DNA from: Saccharobesus litoralis
GTDB taxonomy: Bacteria; Pseudomonadota; Gammaproteobacteria; Enterobacterales; Alteromonadaceae
Assembly (NCBI RefSeq): GCF_003063625.1
Contig: NZ_CP026604.1
Span: 2,480,001-2,544,000 of the forward strand
Direction: 5' to 3'
DNA: 64,000 nucleotides
The notes beneath the pieces are model-generated. The model did no database searches. It saw only the letters and a list, made by a program, of their open reading frames with translations, and had not been told where the DNA came from. A program made the translations under genes and the position numbers. The first letter of the stretch is position 1, and every line of letters begins with the position of its first letter. Of this stretch, positions 8,869 through 17,298 are shown piece by piece.

Positions 8869-9234
8869 GGGTCGGTAGTTTAGTAGATCATTGCGGTCAA
8901 GTTATTCAAGGGGCGTATTGTTACGTTTCGTCACCTAGCTTGCAATTCGATTTTTTAATGATGCAGGCCAAAAAGCTCTATTAACAGCGCAAAAGCCTTG
9001 CATTAAGTCATGCTTAAAAGGTCAGTAAAATTGCTGTTTTTAAATGTTAGGCATTGGTTTTGAAAACTAATGCCTCATACGTAATGGGGTGTAGGCGAGT
9101 TTTGCTAAAAATTACGTTTATTGTACTTAAGCATCACTTAGCTGAACCCCCCAATTTATTGGAACATTTTATGGTGAGTGAACCTTATCTTCCTTCTTGT
9201 TTTTCAGCCGGTTTCTGGTTAAGAAAGGAACAAG
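8869..9234. other. Gene-free spacer between yibQ and envC
   Basis: I find no convincing coding frame. The only clear structure is a near-perfect 27-base palindrome at 9049-9075 (AGGCATTGGTTTT, G, AAAACTAATGCCT with one G-T pair). It could be a terminator/attenuator or an operator. In many relatives envC and yibQ are adjacent or separated by an S41 protease gene. No remnant of such a gene could be read here. Confidence 0.5.
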
Positions 9235-10404
9235 TTATTTGCACCAAGATTTAGGGTTAACCGGCTTACCTTGATGACGTAATTCAAAATATAAATTAGG
9301 GTAGGACTGGCCGCCTGATTGGCCAACTAACGCAATGGTTTCACCTGCTTCAACGGCATCGCCGACATCTTTTAATAGCGATTGATTGTGACCGTATAAA
9401 CTCATGTAGCCTTCGCCATGATCAACCACTAGTACCAAACCAAACCCTTTCATCCAATCGGAGAAAATCACTTGGCCAGCATGAATATTTTTAACCGGTG
9501 CACCGAGCTTGCTATCAATTACCGTACCGCGCCAGCGGATTGGCCCGCGTTTACGCTTACCAAATAAGTTTTGTACTTTACCTGTTGCCGGCCAAGGTAA
9601 GTTACCTTGATAGGCTTTTAAGCCAGCTAAATTATCAAAAATAGGTAATTTAGCCACGGCGCTGGCTAAGGTTTCAATTAATTGGTTAAGTGAGGTTTCG
9701 CTATGCTTTAAACGATTTAGCTTGTCTTGTTCTGTTTTAAGTTGTTTGGCTAATTGCTTGAAGCTGGCTTTTTGTTGTTTGCGCAAGCTTTGTAACTCAG
9801 CTGCTTTTGCTCGCTGTTCATTACTAAGGCTAGCTAACGCATTTTGCTGCTCTAATAGCGCTTGCTTGTTGCTTTCTAGTGCCGTAATGGTTTGCTTTAA
9901 TTCATCAACCGATTCGACTCGGGCTTTATTTAAATATTGGTAATAAGCCAAAGCCCGTTCTAATTTAGCGGGGGACTCTTGATTCAGCAGCATCATTAAG
10001 TAGTCGTGCTTGCCGGTTTGATAGGCGCTTTTAATTTGTTCGGCTAGAATATCCAGCTGTTGTTTTTTGTCGTTTTCTAATTTTGCTTGGCGTTTGCGTA
10101 ATTCGCCTAACTTAACTCGCCCATCTCTTAATTGTTTATCTAATTTTTTTAAGCGCTTGGTAGTATCACCAATGGTGCGATCCGTATCTTCTATTGCCAG
10201 TTCAATTAGGCTGAGCTCAGTTTTATTGCGATCAATTTGTTGGCTTTGCTGGCTAATTTGCTTTTGAATGGCCAGCAGCTTTTGTTGTGCTTCTTTTTGC
10301 TCTTCAGTTTTGACTGTTGAATTAGCCCATGACACACAGCTGAATACCAATACAAAACAGCCAGTGATAACACTGGCTGTTTGCTTTGTCGTTAAACCGA
10401 ACAA
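9235..10404 (-). CDS. envC: Murein hydrolase activator EnvC
   Basis: 389 residues: a signal peptide (about 1-27), a long coiled coil rich in Gln/Lys/Glu (about 30-255) and a C-terminal LytM/M23 domain (about 270-388). The domain keeps YGHNQS but has LYFELR where active enzymes have HLHFE. The metal site is therefore degenerate, as in E. coli EnvC, which activates the AmiA/AmiB amidases at the septum without being a hydrolase itself. It lies 15 bases after gpmI in the same direction, as in E. coli. It acts in the periplasm with FtsEX. Confidence 0.95.
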   Translation of the reverse strand: MFGLTTKQTASVITGCFVLVFSCVSWANSTVKTEEQKEAQQKLLAIQKQISQQSQQIDRNKTELSLIELAIEDTDRTIGDTTKRLKKLDKQLRDGRVKLGELRKRQAKLENDKKQQLDILAEQIKSAYQTGKHDYLMMLLNQESPAKLERALAYYQYLNKARVESVDELKQTITALESNKQALLEQQNALASLSNEQRAKAAELQSLRKQQKASFKQLAKQLKTEQDKLNRLKHSETSLNQLIETLASAVAKLPIFDNLAGLKAYQGNLPWPATGKVQNLFGKRKRGPIRWRGTVIDSKLGAPVKNIHAGQVIFSDWMKGFGLVLVVDHGEGYMSLYGHNQSLLKDVGDAVEAGETIALVGQSGGQSYPNLYFELRHQGKPVNPKSWCK

Positions 10405-10419
10405 GGTGCTTAACCTAAC

Positions 10420-11964
10420 TTACGCTAGCTGCATTATGGTTGAGCCAGTCATTTCTTCTGGCTGCTCCATGCCCATTAGGTGCAACATTGTAGGGGCAAC
10501 ATCACTTAATTTACCCGCTTTAGTCGCTACCGTAGCTTGGCGACCATAGTAAATGAATGGCACCGGCTCTGATGTGTGAGCTGTATGCGGTTGACCTGTA
10601 ACTGGGTCAAGCATTAAGTCTGCATTACCATGGTCAGCCGTAATTAAACATTCACCGCCAACTTCATCTAATGCTTCAATTACTCGACCAATTGCTACGT
10701 CGACGGCTTCACAAGCTTTAACTGCCGCATCAAATACCCCAGTATGGCCTACCATGTCACCATTCGGATAGTTACAGATAATGGCATCGTATTTTTGACT
10801 ACGGATTGCGTCGCATAACTTATCAGTTAATAACACAGAGTTCATTTCTGGTTGTAAGTCGTAAGTGGCTACTTGCGGCGAAGGGATCAGTTCGCGCTCT
10901 TCACCTTGGTATAAATCTTCACGACCACCGCTAAAGAAGAAAGTCACGTGCGCGTATTTTTCTGTTTCAGAAATACGTAGCTGGGTTTTACCGTGTTTCT
11001 CTAACCATTCAGGTAAAGTATTCACTAAGTCTTCTGGCGGGTAAGCCACTGACGCTTTAATGTCTGCTGCGTATTGCGTTAGCATTACAAAGTCAGATAA
11101 AGCCGGTGTTTTAGCTCGTTCAAAACCATCAAAATCAGCATCTACGAAGGCGCGTGTAATTTCACGAGCACGATCAGCACGGAAGTTCATAAAGATAACG
11201 GCATCACCATCGTTAACCGTTGCTGCATTACCTTCAGCATCAGTAATGACAGTTGCAGGTGTGAATTCGTCGTTCTTATCTGCTTCGTATACCGCTTGTA
11301 AACCTTCAAGCGCTGAAGCCGCTTTAAGCTCACATTTGCCTTCAGTGATTAATTCGTAAGCCGCTTGCACACGATCCCAACGGTTATCACGATCCATTGC
11401 ATAGTAACGACCAATTAAGCTAGCTAAACGGCCATTACCCGTTTTTTCGAAAACAGCATTAATCGCTTTAATTGGATTTTCAGCGCTACGCGGTGGCGTA
11501 TCACGACCATCTAAAAACGCGTGCACGTAAACTTCTTTAGCACCACGTTTAGTCGCTAACTCAATAGCCGCATGAATATGGCTGTCGTGGCTGTGAATAC
11601 CACCTGGCGATAATAAGCCCATTAGGTGTACCGCTTTACCTGCAGTAACGGCTTTATCGATAGCCGCTAATAATGCTGGGTTTTCGTAAAAATCGCCGTC
11701 GCTAATCGCTTTGGTGATTTTAGTAAAATCTTGATAAACAATGCGGCCCGCACCTAAGTTTACGTGACCTACTTCACTGTTACCCATTTGACCATCAGGT
11801 AAACCAACATCCAAGCCCGAGCCTGAAATTAAGGTGCTTGGCGATTCTTGCCATAGCTTATCTAAAACCGGCGTATTTGCCGCTAAAATTGCATTAGACT
11901 CGGTGCTTTCACGGTAGCCCCAGCCATCCATAATAATTAAAACTAGTGGTTTCTTCGCAGCCAT
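10420..11964 (-). CDS. gpmI: 2,3-bisphosphoglycerate-independent phosphoglycerate mutase
   Basis: 514 residues, the family length. It interconverts 3- and 2-phosphoglycerate in glycolysis using two Mn2+ ions and a phosphoserine intermediate. The metal/catalytic residues are readable: Asp13 (MDGWGY), Ser63 (MGNSEVGH), then [30 protein letters not shown] and TADHGNAD. It is first in the gpmI-envC unit. Its upstream region faces the RAYT insertion and, beyond that, the divergent yibN-grxC-secB-gpsA operon. Confidence 0.97.
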   Translation of the reverse strand: MAAKKPLVLIIMDGWGYRESTESNAILAANTPVLDKLWQESPSTLISGSGLDVGLPDGQMGNSEVGHVNLGAGRIVYQDFTKITKAISDGDFYENPALLAAIDKAVTAGKAVHLMGLLSPGGIHSHDSHIHAAIELATKRGAKEVYVHAFLDGRDTPPRSAENPIKAINAVFEKTGNGRLASLIGRYYAMDRDNRWDRVQAAYELITEGKCELKAASALEGLQAVYEADKNDEFTPATVITDAEGNAATVNDGDAVIFMNFRADRAREITRAFVDADFDGFERAKTPALSDFVMLTQYAADIKASVAYPPEDLVNTLPEWLEKHGKTQLRISETEKYAHVTFFFSGGREDLYQGEERELIPSPQVATYDLQPEMNSVLLTDKLCDAIRSQKYDAIICNYPNGDMVGHTGVFDAAVKACEAVDVAIGRVIEALDEVGGECLITADHGNADLMLDPVTGQPHTAHTSEPVPFIYYGRQATVATKAGKLSDVAPTMLHLMGMEQPEEMTGSTIMQLA

Positions 11965-12207
11965 TTTTAATATTCCTCTAAAAGCGAACGCCGTTAGTGT
12001 GTCCGTTAGCCTGTTATGGTTTTGATGTCCTAGTGGCTTTTCACTATGGCTCGGCTAAACGGGTTTAAGACAAAACTAAAGCAATTCTACCCTAAATGAG
12101 TGAAAACACCTCATAAGCAAGTTTTATTACTTAGATTAACAGGGATTTATAATGGGATTGTGACGCATTGATAATATTCATACCCACCTCGTACGGCGCA
12201 TAAAACG

Positions 12208-12237
12208 TAGGGCGGCAAGAGCGCAGCGATACCCGCC
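12208..12237. repeat. REP-like palindrome, upstream of the RAYT
   Basis: The unit has a GGGCGG...CCCGCC outer stem around GCAAGAGCGCAGCGATA. The core GGCAAGAGCGCAGCGATACC (12214-12233) matches 17 of 20 positions with 13011-13030 on the other side of the transposase. Paired REP units flanking a RAYT gene are the known arrangement. Confidence 0.6.
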
Positions 12238-12270
12238 ATTCATTCTACATCCAATATACCCGCTTATTTG

Positions 12271-12306
12271 AAGCCTGCCATACCGATGGTGGGCTTCTTT
12301 GTTTTT
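12271..12306 (+). terminator. Terminator-like hairpin with T tract, no plus-strand gene upstream
   Basis: The arms AAGCCTGCCAT and ATGGTGGGCTT pair over 11 positions with two G-T pairs and a 4-base loop (ACCG). CTTTGTTTTTTG follows. No plus-strand gene ends here, because gpmI runs the other way. It may end a small RNA starting within about 12150-12260 (TATAAT at 12150 region), or shield the RAYT from upstream transcription. Confidence 0.5.
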
Positions 12307-12491
12307 TGAGACATGCCACAAAGGTATCGTTTGTTTGCTTGGTTGACTTACAAAACTCAGGAGTGTCGCGATTCGCGAAACTCATGGCGACCTACGATAT
12401 GCCTATGTTTGAGGTTAGAATTTTGTATGTCGAGAGGCTCGAATTCCTGCGCTATACTTGTCCAAGTTGCATGGATTTATTTGAAGGTTGG

Positions 12492-12992
12492 ATGCCTAAT
12501 TATCGTCGATTATACAAACAAGGTGGGATTTACTTTTTTACTATAAATTTATTGGAACGTGGCGATAATGATTTATTGGTGCGTAATATTGATTTGTTAC
12601 GTGAATCGGTAAAAAGCGTCAAAGCTAGATATCCGTTTAATATTCACGCTTGGGTCGTGCTGCCTGACCATCTTCACTGCGTTATTGAGCTTCCGGCAGG
12701 TGATGATAACTTTTCTCTGCGTTGGCGGCAGATTAAATCGTACTTTTCTCGTAACCTCCCAGCCAATGAGCGATTATCTGCAACGCGCCAAAAACGTTAC
12801 GAACGAGGTATCTGGCAACGTCGATTTTGGGAGCATTTAATTCGGGATGAACGTGATTATTGGCATCGTATTAATTATGTTCATTACAACCCGATGAAAC
12901 ATGGCTTAGTTAAACGTGTTGCCGACTGGCCATATTCAACCTTCCACCTGTTTGTTAAAAAGAAAATTTACGATATTCACTGGTGCGGATAA
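12492..12992 (+). CDS. REP-associated tyrosine transposase (RAYT, Y1/IS200-like)
   Basis: 166 residues from the ATG at 12492, preceded by GAAGG (12485 region). The frame is open upstream to 12306, but family proteins begin MPNYRR-YKxGGxYFFTxNL, as here. The HUH motif is PDHLHCVIELP (His-Leu-His) and the catalytic Tyr region is NYVHYNPMKHGLV. RWRQIKSYFSR and GIWQRRFWEHLIRDERDY are typical RAYT blocks. RAYTs are domesticated single-copy transposases that nick and join REP sequences. It lies between the divergent gpmI and yibN genes, flanked by REP-like units. It appears intact, with both motifs present. Confidence 0.9.
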   Translation: MPNYRRLYKQGGIYFFTINLLERGDNDLLVRNIDLLRESVKSVKARYPFNIHAWVVLPDHLHCVIELPAGDDNFSLRWRQIKSYFSRNLPANERLSATRQKRYERGIWQRRFWEHLIRDERDYWHRINYVHYNPMKHGLVKRVADWPYSTFHLFVKKKIYDIHWCG

Positions 12993-13010
12993 CAATGTAA
13001 TCAGCAAGAT

Positions 13011-13030
13011 GGCAAGAGCAAAGCGATACG
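13011..13030. repeat. REP-like unit, downstream of the RAYT
   Basis: GGCAAGAGCAAAGCGATACG matches the upstream unit core (12214-12233) at 17 of 20 positions. The surrounding bases have lost the GGGCGG/CCCGCC stem, so this unit looks degenerate. Confidence 0.5.
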
Positions 13031-13174
13031 TGCAACTATCACCCGGCTTACGGTGCTACACAGCCTAAACCCATCTGCATTTGCGGCTTCTTTTACCATT
13101 ATTCACTCTACCCTCGCATTCAACCGCTCTTCAAGGTTATAATCGCCGCCAATTTGAAAGATTGGAGTCAACTC

Positions 13175-13603
13175 GTGGAACAATATTTGGAGTTTATTCA
13201 AAACCATCCTATTTTAACTGGTGGCTGGTTAGTGATTTTCTTCGCCCTCGTTTATCAAACTATGCAGTCTAAATTTTCACGTTATGCGCGTGTTGATAAC
13301 TCGCAGTTAACTCAGATGGTGAACAAGCTAGATGCAATTGTGGTTGATATTCGCGGTGAAGCGGATTACAAAAAAGGCCATATTGCCGGTGCTAAGCATA
13401 TCTTGCTAAATACGATCGAGAAAGGTTCGGTGGCAGCGCTTGAAAAGCATAAAGACACCCCCATTGTTGTTGTTTGTACAGCAGGTTTAACAGCAGCTAA
13501 AGCCGCTAATAAACTGATTCAAGACGGCTTTACTGAGGTTAATATCTTAGAAGGTGGCATGAACAGCTGGAACAACGCTAATTTACCCGTAGCAAAAGCA
13601 TAG
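13175..13603 (+). CDS. yibN: Rhodanese-domain membrane protein YibN
   Basis: 142 residues from a GTG start at 13175. GGAG at 13164-13167 is spaced 7 bases from it and favours this start over an in-frame TTG at 13154. One N-terminal membrane segment (about 11-28, HPILTGGWLVIFFALVYQTM) anchors a cytosolic rhodanese domain (about 45-138) with Cys101 in VVVCTAGLTAAKAA as the likely sulfur-carrying residue. It heads the conserved yibN-grxC-secB-gpsA operon with 8 bases to grxC. The sulfur acceptor is unknown. Confidence 0.92.
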   Translation: MEQYLEFIQNHPILTGGWLVIFFALVYQTMQSKFSRYARVDNSQLTQMVNKLDAIVVDIRGEADYKKGHIAGAKHILLNTIEKGSVAALEKHKDTPIVVVCTAGLTAAKAANKLIQDGFTEVNILEGGMNSWNNANLPVAKA

Positions 13604-13611
13604 GCATTATC

Positions 13612-13866
13612 ATGGCCAGTATAACCATTTACACCAAACCTTATTGCCCCTACTGCACACACGCTAAACACGTATTGCAACAAAAGGGTGCTAAATTTAA
13701 AGAAGTTAATATTCAAGGCGATGCGGCGTTACGTCAGGAAATGATTAAGCGTAGCAATGGTGGTTATACAGTGCCGCAGATATTTATAGACAATAAGCAC
13801 ATAGGTGGATGCGACGACCTTGTTGCGCTAAATGCGCGTGGCGGGTTAGATCCTCTATTGAAGTAA
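13612..13866 (+). CDS. grxC: Glutaredoxin 3
   Basis: 84 residues with one glutaredoxin fold. The dithiol active site is C12-P-Y-C15 ([11 protein letters not shown]), with TVPQIFI (cis-Pro loop) and HIGGCDDL (glutathione-binding loop). It reduces disulfides and glutathione mixed disulfides in the cytosol. The length and motifs match GrxC closely. It is the second gene of the operon, 20 bases before secB. Confidence 0.96.
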   Translation: MASITIYTKPYCPYCTHAKHVLQQKGAKFKEVNIQGDAALRQEMIKRSNGGYTVPQIFIDNKHIGGCDDLVALNARGGLDPLLK

Positions 13867-13886
13867 CGACAATTAAAGGTATTAAC

Positions 13887-14390
13887 ATGACAGATCAAGC
13901 AGCGGCTCCAGAACAAGCACAAGAAGGCCCACAATTTAATATTTCACGTATCTATGTACGTGATATTTCATTTGAATCACCTAATGCACCAGATGTTTTC
14001 ACTGTTGAATGGCAACCTGAAGTTAATTTAGATATCGACACTAAAAGCAAAAAATTAGCTGACGATACTTACGAAGTGGTTTTATCTGTAACCACTACCG
14101 CTAAAGTTGGCGACAAAACAGCATTTTTATGTGAAGTACAACAAGCGGGTATCTTTAACTGCGCTAACTTCCCTGAGCCAGCATTAGCGCATTGTTTAGG
14201 TGCGACTTGCCCTAACATTCTTTTCCCATATGCGCGTGAAGCGATTGCTAGCTTGGTTAACCGTGGTACTTTCCCTGTACTTAACTTAGCGCCTGTTAAC
14301 TTCGATGCTATGTTCGCGCAGTACATGCAGCAACAGCAAGCCGAAATTGCTCAAGCGCAAGCAGAAAAACCAGAAAAATTGGACGCATAA
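13887..14390 (+). CDS. secB: Protein-export chaperone SecB
   Basis: 167 residues from the ATG at 13887; AAAGGT lies 7 bases upstream. The frame is open further upstream within grxC, but that extension is not part of the family. [22 protein letters not shown] is the SecB signature, and [38 protein letters not shown] is the conserved core. It keeps preproteins unfolded and hands them to SecA. The C-terminal tail ([13 protein letters not shown]) lacks the usual Cys. Its TAA stop shares one base with the gpsA start, a translational coupling also seen in relatives. Confidence 0.97.
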   Translation: MTDQAAAPEQAQEGPQFNISRIYVRDISFESPNAPDVFTVEWQPEVNLDIDTKSKKLADDTYEVVLSVTTTAKVGDKTAFLCEVQQAGIFNCANFPEPALAHCLGATCPNILFPYAREAIASLVNRGTFPVLNLAPVNFDAMFAQYMQQQQAEIAQAQAEKPEKLDA

Positions 14391-15397
14391 TGGCCAACCC
14401 AGACTTTGATGTCGTTGTTTTAGGTGCCGGCTCGTACGGCACTGCAATGGCGCTTTGTATTGCTCGTAACAATCATAAAGTATTGTTATGGGGTCGTAAC
14501 CAAGCGCATATTGCGGCTTTATCGGAAACACGTGAAAACGAGCGCTATTTACCCGGTGCAAAATTTCCAGACACCTTGAGTGTTACTGATGATTTAACCT
14601 ATGCGGTCAGTCAAAGTCGCAATATATTAGTTGTTGTGCCCAGCCATGCGTTTGGTGACACCTTAGATCAAATAAAGCCTCATTTGCTTGATAATGCCCG
14701 TCTTGCGTGGGCTACCAAAGGCCTAGAGCCAGAAACTGGCCGCTTATTGCAAGATGTCGCACGTGAAAAACTGGGAGATCAAGTGGCACTAGCGGTATTG
14801 TCTGGCCCGACATTCGCTAAAGAAATGGCGCTAGGCATGCCAACCGCAATTTCGGTTTCAAGCTCAGATAAAGATTTCATTAAAACCTTGTCTGATTTAT
14901 TGCATTGTGAAAAACGCTTTCGCGTATACCTAAATAACGATTTTGTTGGTGTGCAAATGGGCGGTGCGGTTAAAAATGTTATCGCCATTGGTGCCGGTAT
15001 GGCAGATGGTATTGGCTTTGGCGCAAATGCCAGAACCGCATTGATCACACGAGGTTTAACCGAGCTTTGTCGTTTAGGTGCCGCACTCGGTGCTGAGCAG
15101 TCAACATTTATGGGCATGGCTGGCCTAGGCGATTTAGTGCTGACATGTACTGACAACCAGTCGCGTAATCGTCGGTTTGGTTTAGCGCTCGGCAGTGGCA
15201 AATCGGTTGATGATGCCATGCAGTCGATTGGCCAAGTGGTTGAAGGCTATCGCAACACCAAAGAAGTGTATACCTTAGCTAAGCGTGTTGGCGTAGAAAT
15301 GCCAATCACAGAGCAAATTTACCAAGTCTTGTACGAAGGTAAAGCGCCGCAACAAGCCGCGATGGCTTTATTAGGGCGCGAGCAAAAGTTTGAATAA
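14390..15397 (+). CDS. gpsA: Glycerol-3-phosphate dehydrogenase [NAD(P)+]
   Basis: 335 residues. It reduces dihydroxyacetone phosphate to sn-glycerol 3-phosphate, the backbone of phospholipids. The Rossmann start is [30 protein letters not shown], the active-site [27 protein letters not shown] and [11 protein letters not shown] are all present. It is the last gene of yibN-grxC-secB-gpsA, with a strong terminator right after it. Confidence 0.97.
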   Translation: MANPDFDVVVLGAGSYGTAMALCIARNNHKVLLWGRNQAHIAALSETRENERYLPGAKFPDTLSVTDDLTYAVSQSRNILVVVPSHAFGDTLDQIKPHLLDNARLAWATKGLEPETGRLLQDVAREKLGDQVALAVLSGPTFAKEMALGMPTAISVSSSDKDFIKTLSDLLHCEKRFRVYLNNDFVGVQMGGAVKNVIAIGAGMADGIGFGANARTALITRGLTELCRLGAALGAEQSTFMGMAGLGDLVLTCTDNQSRNRRFGLALGSGKSVDDAMQSIGQVVEGYRNTKEVYTLAKRVGVEMPITEQIYQVLYEGKAPQQAAMALLGREQKFE

Positions 15398-15429
15398 AGA
15401 GTCTTCACTATTACTGCGAATTCCATAAG

Positions 15430-15456
15430 CGCCGAGTTTTTTACTCGGCGTTTTTG
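15430..15456 (+). terminator. Terminator of the yibN-gpsA operon
   Basis: CGCCGAGT (15430-15437) pairs with ACTCGGCG (15443-15450) and a run of five T follows. It lies 33 bases after the gpsA stop. Confidence 0.9.
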
Positions 15457-15467
15457 TTTATTGTAGG

Positions 15468-15590
15468 TGAGCATTTATGCTAATGCCATTAAGTTAACGG
15501 CTTCTGGTTGGGCTGAAGAATGAAGCCCAACAAAACTGCGGCTTGTGTTGGGCTTCGCAAACTCAGCGCCAACCTACGTTGGCTTAAGTT
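15468..15590. repeat. Palindromic repeat cluster between gpsA and hemN
   Basis: GTTGGGCT (15507-15514) pairs with AGCCCAAC (15524-15531). GTTGGGCTT and CGCCAACCTACG follow, a layout typical of scattered intergenic palindromes. GTGAGCATTTATGCT at about 15468 echoes the 40-bp repeat at 3291 and 26588. No coding frame is supported. Further right, TTGCG-N4-ATCAG at 15665-15678 is a weak match (7 of 10) to an FNR box before hemN. Confidence 0.5.
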
Positions 15591-15746
15591 AAAGGCATTG
15601 GTTTTAATCTGTAAGCTTAAGGTTTCATTTACAACATTGACCGCTCTTATACACCCACACATTATTGCGCTAGATCAGTAAGCTCATTTTCAAGCTTGAT
15701 ATACTGCTTAGCGAAATTAAGCGAATTTTCAGTTGGGTTGAGCGTG

Positions 15747-17126
15747 ATGCAAACAGTAAATAATCAATGGTTGTGGGATCAAAAGTTAATCGAAAAATAT
15801 AACTATAGTGGTCCACGCTACACCTCATATCCAACGGCTTTAGAGTTTGATGACAGCTTTAGCGAAGCCAACTTTCATCTTGAAGCGCAGCGTTACGCTG
15901 AGCGCAATTTATCTTTATATATTCACATCCCTTTTTGCCACAAGCTTTGCTATTTTTGCGGCTGTAATAAAGTGGTGACACGTCATCAGCATAAAGCCGA
16001 TATCTATATTGATTACTTACTGAAAGAAATAGAGAGTCGAGCCGCATTATTTACTCAGCGCAAAGTCACACAAATTCATTTTGGTGGTGGTACGCCGACC
16101 TTTCTTAATCGTCAGCAGTTTGGCCGTATTATGCAGCGCTTGCAGGACTTATTTGCCATTCAACCACAAGCGGAAATCAGTATTGAAATAGATCCTCGCG
16201 AATTACCGCTAGATATGCTGGATAGCTTACGCGATTGGGGTTTTAACCGTTTAAGCTTAGGTGTGCAGGATTTTAATAAAGAGGTGCAACAAGCGGTCAA
16301 TCGAGAACAAGATGAGCAAGTGATCTTTGATATTATTGCCCGCGCTAAGTCGCTTGGATTTGCCTCAACTAATATCGACTTAATTTACGGCTTGCCACTG
16401 CAAACCGAACAAAGTTTTATGTACACCTTACAACGGGTATGCGAGCTTAATCCTGATCGCCTAACCATGTTCAACTATGCGCATATGCCAAAACTATTTG
16501 CAGCTCAGCGCAAAATTAAAGAGGGACAACTGCCAAGCGCGCAAACCAAGCTGAATATATTACACGCAGCTATCGATTACTTAGGTCAACAGGGTTATCA
16601 ATTTATCGGTATGGATCATTTTGCCAAAGTTGATGATGAGCTCGCAGTGGCACAACGCCAAGGTGAGTTGCACCGAAATTTTCAAGGTTACACCACGCAA
16701 GGCGACGCGGATCTATTAGGTTTAGGTGTTTCAGCTATTAGTCAGCTAGGCGACAGCTATAGTCAAAATCATAAAGAGTTGAAAGATTATTATCGAGCGG
16801 TGGATGACAAGCAAACCGCATTAACGCGCGGTATAGGATTGAATCGTGATGATAAAATTCGTCGCTTTGTGATTAAACAGCTTATTTGTAATTTTGAGTT
16901 AGATAAATGGCAAGTGGAACGGCAATTTTTATTGAATTTTGCTGATTACTTTAAAGCCGATCTTGCCTTGTTAAAGCCGATGGTTGCAGACGGGTTGCTC
17001 AGTTTTGAACAAGATAAAATAAAGGTTAACCCACAAGGTCGTTTGTTGATCCGTAACATTTGTATGTGCTTTGATGTCTATTTGCGTGAAAAAATGCGCC
17101 AACGTCAGTTTTCGCGGGTAATTTAA
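15747..17126 (+). CDS. hemN: Oxygen-independent coproporphyrinogen III oxidase
   Basis: 459 residues from the ATG at 15747, close to the E. coli length of 457; an adjacent GTG at 15744 is possible. It is a radical SAM enzyme making protoporphyrinogen IX without oxygen. The cluster ligands are C64, C68 and C71, with C73 following (HIPFCHKLCYFCGC). FGGGTPTFL and SIEIDPREL are SAM-binding. The N-terminal SGPRYTSYPTA is specific to true HemN rather than HemW. Expression under low oxygen via an FNR-type regulator is expected, but the only candidate box upstream is weak. Confidence 0.96.
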   Translation: MQTVNNQWLWDQKLIEKYNYSGPRYTSYPTALEFDDSFSEANFHLEAQRYAERNLSLYIHIPFCHKLCYFCGCNKVVTRHQHKADIYIDYLLKEIESRAALFTQRKVTQIHFGGGTPTFLNRQQFGRIMQRLQDLFAIQPQAEISIEIDPRELPLDMLDSLRDWGFNRLSLGVQDFNKEVQQAVNREQDEQVIFDIIARAKSLGFASTNIDLIYGLPLQTEQSFMYTLQRVCELNPDRLTMFNYAHMPKLFAAQRKIKEGQLPSAQTKLNILHAAIDYLGQQGYQFIGMDHFAKVDDELAVAQRQGELHRNFQGYTTQGDADLLGLGVSAISQLGDSYSQNHKELKDYYRAVDDKQTALTRGIGLNRDDKIRRFVIKQLICNFELDKWQVERQFLLNFADYFKADLALLKPMVADGLLSFEQDKIKVNPQGRLLIRNICMCFDVYLREKMRQRQFSRVI

Positions 17127-17220
17127 GCGCACTCTAACCTTTGTATTTACAGTACGCTAAACGTTGCGCTTAATCTTGTGTTTACTCGAATACTTAAGAC
17201 GTTTGGCCTATTTCCCTATC

Positions 17221-17250
17221 GCCGTATTTGTATGAAACAACGTATACGGC
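17221..17250. terminator. Hairpin between the convergent hemN and chemoreceptor genes
   Basis: GCCGTAT (17221-17227) pairs with ATACGGC (17244-17250) across a 16-base loop. TTTAGTTT follows on the plus strand. A second weak inverted repeat, TAAGCGCA/TGCGCTTA (17124-17131 and 17165-17172), begins on the hemN stop codon. Either could serve as a two-way terminator. Confidence 0.4.
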
Positions 17251-17270
17251 TTTAGTTTGCGGCATTTTTA

Positions 17271-17298
17271 TATAGTCAAACCTGAGCGAGAAGACTAC
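17271..17298. mobile_element. TATAGTC-family minimal copy C (28 bp)
   Basis: TATAGTCAAA is joined directly to CCTGAGCGAGAAGACTA, i.e. the two family ends with the whole interior missing. It overlaps the last codon positions of the neighbouring minus-strand gene. The TAG stop at 17295-17297 is part of the element end. Confidence 0.6.

Noticed and set aside
12306-12491. N-terminal extension of the RAYT protein by 62 codons
   Set aside because: RAYT proteins start at MPNYRR-like sequence, and a GAAGG site precedes the ATG at 12492. The extension shows no RAYT similarity.
15665-15678. FNR box before hemN (TTGCG-N4-ATCAG)
   Set aside because: Only 7 of 10 consensus positions match, too weak to list as a regulatory site, though hemN control by FNR would be normal.
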